From positions 285,910 through 349,909 of the forward strand of contig JADZCR010000005.1 of the NCBI GenBank assembly GCA_020851465.1: a stretch of DNA of 64,000 bases, written 5' to 3'. Below, one piece after another: positions 58,812-64,000 of the stretch. This DNA is from Phycisphaeraceae bacterium. Its GTDB lineage: Bacteria > Planctomycetota > Phycisphaerae > Phycisphaerales > Phycisphaeraceae. The position numbers and the translations under genes are program-made. Numbering within the stretch: position 1 is the first letter of the stretch; every line of letters starts with the position of its first letter. Below the pieces are notes generated by a model. It was given only the letters and a program-made list of their open reading frames with translations, was not told the DNA's origin and made no database searches.

Positions 58812-59594
58812 TTATGCAGTGACCGAGCAGATCTTGAATGCTTCGGCAAGCGCAGCCATTCGATCACCCTTGGGAGTAAACTCATGGGCGACGAACCCGG
58901 TATATCCGCTGGCTGCGATCGCGCGGCAGATGGCGGGATAGTTCAACTCCTGATCCTGATCGAGGTCATTGCGGCCCGGATTGCCTGCGGTGTGATAGTG
59001 GCCGATGTGGGCTGCGTGCTGACGGATCGTGCGGATCACGTCGCCCTCCATGATCTGCATGTGATAGATGTCGTAGAGAAGTTTGACTCGCGGACTCTTC
59101 ACACGATTGCACATCTCCACACCCCAGGCGGTGTGATCGCATTGGTAGCCCTTGTGGTCCACCTTGGAGTTGAGCAGTTCGACATTGAGATTGATGCCGC
59201 ACCGCTCCGCCTCCGGCGCAACACGTCGCAGACCAGCCGCACAGGTTTCAAGTGCCTCTTCCTCAGACTGACCGGGGTTGCGATTACCGCTGAAACAAAT
59301 CAGGTTGGGAATTTTTCGACTTACCGCCGCCGCAATTGATTCTCGCAGTTCCGCTTCAATGCGGTCATGTTGATCGCGCCGGTTGAGTCCGTCTTTGAGC
59401 GATTGGTGACCGCACATGCTTGCCACGGCCAGGCCGTGGGCGGAGGCAGCGGCACAAAGTTCATCGAAATCGGCATCTCGAAACCACAACTCGATGCCGG
59501 CAAATCCGATCCGAGCACCTTGACGGCAAAGCTCATCCAGACTCATTTCCGCGGTCTTGAAGAGGGGATAACAAAAGGACTGGTTGATTTTCAT
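58812..59594 (-). CDS. Hydroxypyruvate-isomerase-like TIM-barrel isomerase
   Basis: A 260-residue xylose-isomerase-like TIM barrel. Landmarks include NLICFSGNR (as in hydroxypyruvate isomerases), NVELLNSKVDHKGYQCDH and LLYDIYHMQIMEGD with metal-ligand residues, HIGHYHTAGNPGRND and AHEFTPKGD. Members interconvert hydroxypyruvate and tartronate semialdehyde or isomerise keto sugars and inososes with a divalent metal. The substrate is not certain. It is the last gene of an operon, 16 bp after the alpha/beta hydrolase, and converges with ettA. Confidence 0.88.
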   Translation of the reverse strand: MKINQSFCYPLFKTAEMSLDELCRQGARIGFAGIELWFRDADFDELCAAASAHGLAVASMCGHQSLKDGLNRRDQHDRIEAELRESIAAAVSRKIPNLICFSGNRNPGQSEEEALETCAAGLRRVAPEAERCGINLNVELLNSKVDHKGYQCDHTAWGVEMCNRVKSPRVKLLYDIYHMQIMEGDVIRTIRQHAAHIGHYHTAGNPGRNDLDQDQELNYPAICRAIAASGYTGFVAHEFTPKGDRMAALAEAFKICSVTA

Positions 59595-59610
59595 TGCTTG
59601 ATTCCAATAT

Positions 59611-60420
59611 TCAGCGGAGCGATTGCAATAACCACTGGAGAGCGACAGGGAAAGTTATCAACGGATCGTCGTGGCCGCCACCCGGAATTTCCTGATACCT
59701 CAGCGCGGGATGGGCCTGCAGGCGACCGATCAGACGGCGGGATTGCTCGACGGGAATAATCTGATCGGCGTCACCATGCGAGATGGCAATGGGCATCGTC
59801 AGGCGATCAGCATTTTCCAGAGCACTGTGCGCGTGGTACACGGCTGGATGGGTTACCGGTGTGCCGCCATACGCAGCGGTAATAGCTTGATGGATTTGTT
59901 CTAAAACGGGAAGTTTGTCGGCATGAGCCTGGCACCAGTGCCAATAGCTGGATAAATCCGTTGCGGGGCAGAGGGTCAGCACTCCCGCAACCTCTTGCGG
60001 AAAAAGACAGGCAAAAATCAGCGCGCTGGTGCCGCCCATTGAGCCGCCCACGAGCACGATCTTGCTCGCACCGTGGGTCTGTCGCAGAAAGTTCAGTAGT
60101 TGATGTAATTGGGTGGCAGCCGACGGTCCCATCCAAGCGTTGCCGCCCAGATTCGGCGAGAGAATACCCACACCGGCTTGTCGCAATGCCGGCAGCCATT
60201 GCCTGCGAATATCCTCACGGGTGTAGAGTTGATCTCCGCCCGATCCGTGACCGTGGAGAAATACCGCCCAGGTATCTGAGTTTGAGCCGGGTTGCAGCAG
60301 CACCCAGTCAGGAGCGAACTCTGTCGATCCGGGAATCTCCAGACGCAGGATTGGCTCGCCAGCCCCTTCAGCCGCGGGGTGATCCCAATGCTTCGCGGTC
60401 AGCCCCGCGATCATCCTCAT
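59611..60420 (-). CDS. Alpha/beta hydrolase (dienelactone/prolyl-oligopeptidase-like)
   Basis: A 269-residue serine hydrolase. The oxyanion loop reads FLHGHGSGG (54-62), the nucleophile elbow GGSMGG has S127, the acidic residue is in SHGDADQ (D217 or D219), and the catalytic His is H250 in PGGGHDD. There is no signal peptide, so it should be cytoplasmic. Substrate unknown; the length and motifs fit carboxylesterase or peptidase-like members. It overlaps the upstream tandem amidohydrolase by ATGA. Confidence 0.88.
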   Translation of the reverse strand: MRMIAGLTAKHWDHPAAEGAGEPILRLEIPGSTEFAPDWVLLQPGSNSDTWAVFLHGHGSGGDQLYTREDIRRQWLPALRQAGVGILSPNLGGNAWMGPSAATQLHQLLNFLRQTHGASKIVLVGGSMGGTSALIFACLFPQEVAGVLTLCPATDLSSYWHWCQAHADKLPVLEQIHQAITAAYGGTPVTHPAVYHAHSALENADRLTMPIAISHGDADQIIPVEQSRRLIGRLQAHPALRYQEIPGGGHDDPLITFPVALQWLLQSLR

Positions 60421-62030
60421 GCTGTGGCTCCGCTCGGATTGAGACTGTAGCGTTCCAGCACACGTCGGAGATTTCCGCCGAGGATCAGACGTTTTTCCTT
60501 TTCACTGATGCGAGCAAAGAGTATCGGTCCCAGCCCCCAGGCAATGGGCAGGTCCGTCAAGTCGGAGCCGAACATGAATCGATCCGCACCGATTGCCGCG
60601 ACAACCTCTTCCACACATCGCGGCGGATGCACCGGACAGGTGCAGACATAGAGGTTGTCATATTTCTTCATGACCTGGGCATAGGCCGTCGTTGTGTGAC
60701 CGGTAAAAAAGCAGGCGTCAGGATAGGTGCGCACGAGTCGCTCCATCTGTGCTGCGCCGCCCCAGTAATGGTTGAGGATGATTTGCCGCTGCTCGTGTGC
60801 CCACTGGCAGGCGACATCGATGTTAGGCCCTTCTTCCGGGTAGCCCTGGTAGGAGGGAATCAGCTTGACGCCGCGCATACCCAGTTCGGCGCAGCGTTCC
60901 AATTCACGGCGCATCGCTTCAGGACCACGATGCGGATTAAGCATGGTGAAGCCGACAAAACGAGTCGGGTGGCGGCGGATGGCCGCGATCACCTGATTGT
61001 TGCCGTAAATCTCGTCAGAGAAAACACCCGACAAACTGAAGACGCAAACTTGCTCCACGCCCAGCCGATCCATCTCGCGGACCATGTCATCAACGTGTCC
61101 ATCAGGTACGTGATAGTGCGCAGAGCTGTCACCCAGATGCCCGTGGTTATCGTGGATATGGATGCTTTCGGGCCGGTGTCCTGTGCGCCCCCACGCGACC
61201 AACTCGTCAACAGGCGGCTTAGGCTCAACTTTCGGATGTTCAGGCTTGCACCAGCGGATCAGACGACGGAGATTGTCGCCGGCGATCTGACGCTTGGCCT
61301 GGTCGTCGATCTCCGCGCAGGCTACGGTTGCGAGTGTGGCAGGCTGGCCCAGATGAGGCCAGTTGGACCCAAACAGCAACCGTTCGCTGCCAAAGCGTTT
61401 CGTCAGGTACTCGATGCCGTGATGCAGCCAGTAGCAGCTCAGTTCCAGATGCAGATTTGGGCAGGCTTCCATCGCACGGTAGAGCGTGCGCTGAGTGCGG
61501 CGAATGCGGAACTCACTGACGATGACCGGCAGTGTCGGCCATCGCTTGCACAGGGCGACCACCGCAGGCCAGTCCGAGTGATCTGCCGCCAGCCAGCCGG
61601 GACCGATCTCATCAGGCGAGATAAACAGCGGAACACCGGCTTCCGCCAATGGTCCCAGCAGGTCATCGACACACCAGTCGGTGAGCGGGTGGTAGTACTG
61701 ATTGGGTAACAGGTACACCGCCGCGACTCGGTGCTGACGCATCTGGCGGATCATTTCATCCGGCGCGGGCATCTCGTTAGTGCCCGGCGGTAAAGCAACC
61801 CACGCCGGATGCAGACGGGGGCTCCGCGCTGCTACCTCAAGGATGCGCGGATTGCCGTCCTTCGGCGTCGCTTCAACGCTGAGGCAGTCGAGCACCAATG
61901 CCTCAGCGACTCCGTGATGATCCATGTCCGCCAGCAGATGATCGACGCTGTACGGACTCAGATCGTCGGTGGTTTGCTTGCAATGCAGCCCGACTTTGCA
62001 TCGCGCGTCAAAAAAATTCCAGTTGGTCAC
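60417..62030 (-). CDS. Tandem amidohydrolase_2-family protein (second paralogue)
   Basis: Two amidohydrolase barrels in tandem (~1-260 and ~275-537). The first half has lost its metal site: the HxH position reads ARC (DARCKVG) and the strand-8 Asp is Asn (FGSNWPH). The second half keeps HIHDNHGHLG, NHYWGG, TGHTTT and FGSDLTD, so it may be catalytic. GTG 62030 is chosen: GGAG lies 8 nt upstream and it leaves the family-like opening NWNFFDARCKVG; a TTG at 62060 would extend into the degT stop. Overlaps the degT gene's end region closely and the alpha/beta hydrolase by ATGA. Confidence 0.85.
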   Translation of the reverse strand: MTNWNFFDARCKVGLHCKQTTDDLSPYSVDHLLADMDHHGVAEALVLDCLSVEATPKDGNPRILEVAARSPRLHPAWVALPPGTNEMPAPDEMIRQMRQHRVAAVYLLPNQYYHPLTDWCVDDLLGPLAEAGVPLFISPDEIGPGWLAADHSDWPAVVALCKRWPTLPVIVSEFRIRRTQRTLYRAMEACPNLHLELSCYWLHHGIEYLTKRFGSERLLFGSNWPHLGQPATLATVACAEIDDQAKRQIAGDNLRRLIRWCKPEHPKVEPKPPVDELVAWGRTGHRPESIHIHDNHGHLGDSSAHYHVPDGHVDDMVREMDRLGVEQVCVFSLSGVFSDEIYGNNQVIAAIRRHPTRFVGFTMLNPHRGPEAMRRELERCAELGMRGVKLIPSYQGYPEEGPNIDVACQWAHEQRQIILNHYWGGAAQMERLVRTYPDACFFTGHTTTAYAQVMKKYDNLYVCTCPVHPPRCVEEVVAAIGADRFMFGSDLTDLPIAWGLGPILFARISEKEKRLILGGNLRRVLERYSLNPSGATA

Positions 62031-62053
62031 GGTTGATACTCCGGTTGATTCGA

Positions 62054-63391
62054 TCACCAAGACCGCGACGCTCGTCCCGGCGTGGCGCAGGCGGTGAACA
62101 CCTTATTCATAGCCGTAGCGATCATGTCACAGTCCCGCTGCGTCCACCACTGGTCGATGTTGACCGCCACCTCGCGGCGGTAGAGGTCCATACCCACCGG
62201 GCAGCGATCGTGTCGGCTGTGCGGCGCGAGCGATGCGGCCAGCGGGAACATCTCGCTCGACAGGTGCCAATCCGGCTTTGACGTGGGCCCCAACGAATAG
62301 GCGGGCACGCCTTCGGCCTGAAGTGCCGAAGTCACGCGCTTGCGCAGTTCATGCGTCTGCGGGTAGAATCGGAGTCGATATCCGATGAGGCCCGCACGGT
62401 CGTTAATCAATTGAGGTGTGATGTCGGTGCAGGATATCAGTTGTTTGGTGATGCGCTCGTAATTCGTGCGGAATCGGTTGACGATGCCGCCGAGCTTATG
62501 CAGTTGCACGATGTCCACCGTCGCTTCGAACTCGGACATGCGGTAGTTGGTGCCGACAAACAGTTCGCCTTCATAGACAGGCGGAGCGAAACGGTCGGGT
62601 CTCCAAAGCCCGCCGCACTCAGCGAGCTGGTTAACGCGATCGAAGAGTTTGGAATCCTTGGCCAGCACCAGGCCGCCTTCGCCGCCGCCGATGATCTTGT
62701 AAGCCGAGATGCTGAAGCATCCCAGGTCACCGATGGTTCCCACGTATTTCCCCTTGTATTTCGCTCCGGGGGACTGCGCACAATCTTCGACTACCTTGAG
62801 TCCTTTTCGGCGTGCGATGTCCATGATCGGATCAAGATCAGCAACCATGCTCCAGTGGTGGGTGGGAGCGACGGCGACGGTATTGGGGGTGATGCACTCT
62901 TCGATTTTCTTCGGATCCATCTGGAGCGATTCATCGACATCGCAAAACACGGGAGTCGCACCGGTGATCGCCGCTGCTGCGGCCGTGGCCATGAATCCCA
63001 GAGCCGGCACGATGACTTCTTTGCCGCGAGTAGCACCTGCCGCGACCATCGCCGCGTGCAGAGCGCCCGTACCGGAACTCAAACCCAGCGCGAAGGGTGA
63101 GCCAAACAATTCCTTCGCCGCCGCTTCGTACTGCGAACCTGATGAAGGCGAGGGGAACGACGTGATGTATTTGCCGAAGTTCGGCCCTTGCCCCAGCAGG
63201 TCGGCATCACTGACCGTCGCCGCCAGTCGTTTGAGAGCTTCCGGCGTAAAACCGAATCGTTTGGCGATCGCCAGAAATTCCTCCACGCCGATCTTGGGCT
63301 CCGGTTTGGCTTCAAAGCCGGTGACAGCTTTCGGGCCGCCGTCGATCGCCAAAGTGTTTGACGACTTGGAAGGAGAAGTAGTTGCGGTCAT
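62054..63391 (-). CDS. DegT/DnrJ/EryC1/StrS-family aminotransferase
   Basis: A 445-residue PLP enzyme of the sugar-aminotransferase family. The Schiff-base Lys is K232 in SAYKIIGGGEGG; the Asp-containing VVEDCAQS pairs with the PLP nitrogen, and GTGALHAAM and EVIVPALGFMAT are family landmarks. Members transaminate keto sugars of nucleotide sugars or cyclitols. An N-terminal ~45-residue segment (NTLAIDGGPKAV) is usual in the family. ATG 63391 is fixed by AGGAG seven nt upstream; the longer frame to 63523 is rejected. It begins the operon with the amidohydrolase, alpha/beta hydrolase and isomerase. Confidence 0.94.
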   Translation of the reverse strand: MTATTSPSKSSNTLAIDGGPKAVTGFEAKPEPKIGVEEFLAIAKRFGFTPEALKRLAATVSDADLLGQGPNFGKYITSFPSPSSGSQYEAAAKELFGSPFALGLSSGTGALHAAMVAAGATRGKEVIVPALGFMATAAAAAITGATPVFCDVDESLQMDPKKIEECITPNTVAVAPTHHWSMVADLDPIMDIARRKGLKVVEDCAQSPGAKYKGKYVGTIGDLGCFSISAYKIIGGGEGGLVLAKDSKLFDRVNQLAECGGLWRPDRFAPPVYEGELFVGTNYRMSEFEATVDIVQLHKLGGIVNRFRTNYERITKQLISCTDITPQLINDRAGLIGYRLRFYPQTHELRKRVTSALQAEGVPAYSLGPTSKPDWHLSSEMFPLAASLAPHSRHDRCPVGMDLYRREVAVNIDQWWTQRDCDMIATAMNKVFTACATPGRASRSW

Positions 63392-63814
63392 CGGTTCGCT
63401 CCTGAGGAGTGTGTAAGTTTGCAATCGTCTCGCCGAAAACGTCCTGCGGATCGGCAGGCCAGTCGCGACGAACATCATACATCCAATTTCTGTTTGGTAA
63501 GGCATTTCGATATGACAATTCACACGTCGTCACTGGTTCACCCTTCGCGGACGGACATGCGGCGCAATGCAGAAACCGGCATAGCAAGTACCGAAACGGA
63601 TCGGCACGGATCGACGAACATCAGCGGATGAAATCGGCAATGCTCGTGATTTGCCGAAGGAAGGGAAGTGGTATGAAGCAGTCCCGAACAATACGAGCGT
63701 AATCAATGACCCCGACAGCATATGAAGGCCATGATATGGCGGAATTTATGGCAGTTTTGTCAGGGTTTTCAGGCTGCAAAATCGGCTAAGACTTGACGTG
63801 ATTGTGACTTGCGG
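63392..63814. other. Intergenic region upstream of the degT operon
   Basis: About 420 bp between the divergent degT operon and an unrecognised plus-strand gene. It should hold both promoters. No gene, RNA or strong repeat is recognised. Confidence 0.5.
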
Positions 63815-64000
63815 ATGTCAGGATCGCTTGACCCTGACATGGACGATTCCGGGACCGAGGCCGGTCCTTCCGATGCCCCCATCCCCTACCTATATGCCAT
63901 CTCTCTAAACCTGAAGAACGGCGGCAAGCTCGTGTTTGGCGAGTTGGCCCATTACGGACTCGGTATGCTGCAGGATTATGCTCAGCTCTTCGCACTGGCA
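63815..64000 (+). CDS. Unrecognised protein, 5' end only (runs off window)
   Basis: A plus-strand frame open from ATG 63815 to the window end (62 codons), also startable at ATG 63839. The visible part is acidic at first (LDPDMDDSGTEAG), then reads PYLYAISLNLKNGGKLVFGE and LAHYGLGMLQDYAQLF, which looks like a real protein but matches no family I know. No clear Shine-Dalgarno. It starts divergently from the degT operon. Confidence 0.45.
   Translation, partial: MSGSLDPDMDDSGTEAGPSDAPIPYLYAISLNLKNGGKLVFGELAHYGLGMLQDYAQLFALA

Noticed and set aside
59961..61709. 582-codon open frame on the plus strand
   Set aside because: It lies antisense to the alpha/beta hydrolase and tandem amidohydrolase genes, whose sense frames have clear catalytic motifs; the product shows no domain.
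62351..63416. Plus-strand frames opposite the DegT aminotransferase
   Set aside because: Antisense to a gene with a certain PLP-binding Lys and a strong ribosome-binding site.

Overview
The window reads as chromosomal DNA from a planctomycete, most likely class Phycisphaerae. This is inferred from gene content, not from a marker gene. The pointers are a PEP-CTERM exported protein, a giant surface protein with a planctomycete-type LEPR-like N-terminus and SdrD-type repeats, a MoxR/DUF58/VWA/toroid operon, a stand-alone CoaB, an isolated nuoD, and many sugar-directed proteins (GHL6, GH18, ThuA, ceramidase-like, CBM9-like). Codon use and strand switching look uniform. I see no tRNA, rRNA, CRISPR array, transposase or phage gene.

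Layout. 1-7 kb: truncated queA, a small conserved protein, a secretin-like exported protein, an AI-2E-type permease, a degenerate squalene/phytoene synthase homologue, a zinc-less M16 protein and coaB. 7-17 kb: two convergent cytoplasmic glycoside-hydrolase-like genes (GHL6 and GH18), a BatA/VWA membrane protein, a Fur-family regulator, purM, and a multidomain PAS/GAF sensor with a broken GGDEF motif. 17-25.6 kb: a coiled-coil small protein, an M29 aminopeptidase, an APH-like kinase, an orphan nuoD, ThuA, HIT, PilZ and a CobA-HemD fusion.

25.6-32.5 kb (minus strand): a tightly packed operon fecR-like / TPR / exbB / exbD / FHA-TM-CBM9. The last protein has the topology of a TonB partner, with a cytoplasmic FHA-like domain and a periplasmic sugar-binding-like domain. 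I regard this as the most interesting system in the window.

33-45.6 kb: an aldehyde dehydrogenase with a perfect 18-bp palindrome upstream. It is followed on the minus strand by the operon moxR, DUF58, two VWA membrane proteins, a DUF4175-like coiled-coil protein and a toroid protein, joined by several ATGA overlaps. 45.8-53 kb: a lipoprotein, a tandem amidohydrolase, the 1264-residue surface protein and a PEP-CTERM protein that seems to share a domain with it.

53.6-63.4 kb: an isochorismatase-like/beta-helix fusion, a ceramidase-like hydrolase and ettA on the plus strand. They converge on a minus-strand operon of a DegT aminotransferase, a second tandem amidohydrolase, an alpha/beta hydrolase and a hydroxypyruvate-isomerase-like TIM barrel. 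An unrecognised gene runs off the right end.

Recurring themes are family members that have lost catalytic residues (phytoene synthase, M16, GGDEF, N-halves of both amidohydrolases), and several plus-strand genes with a -10-like hexamer 6-9 nt before the ATG and no Shine-Dalgarno, suggesting leaderless mRNAs.
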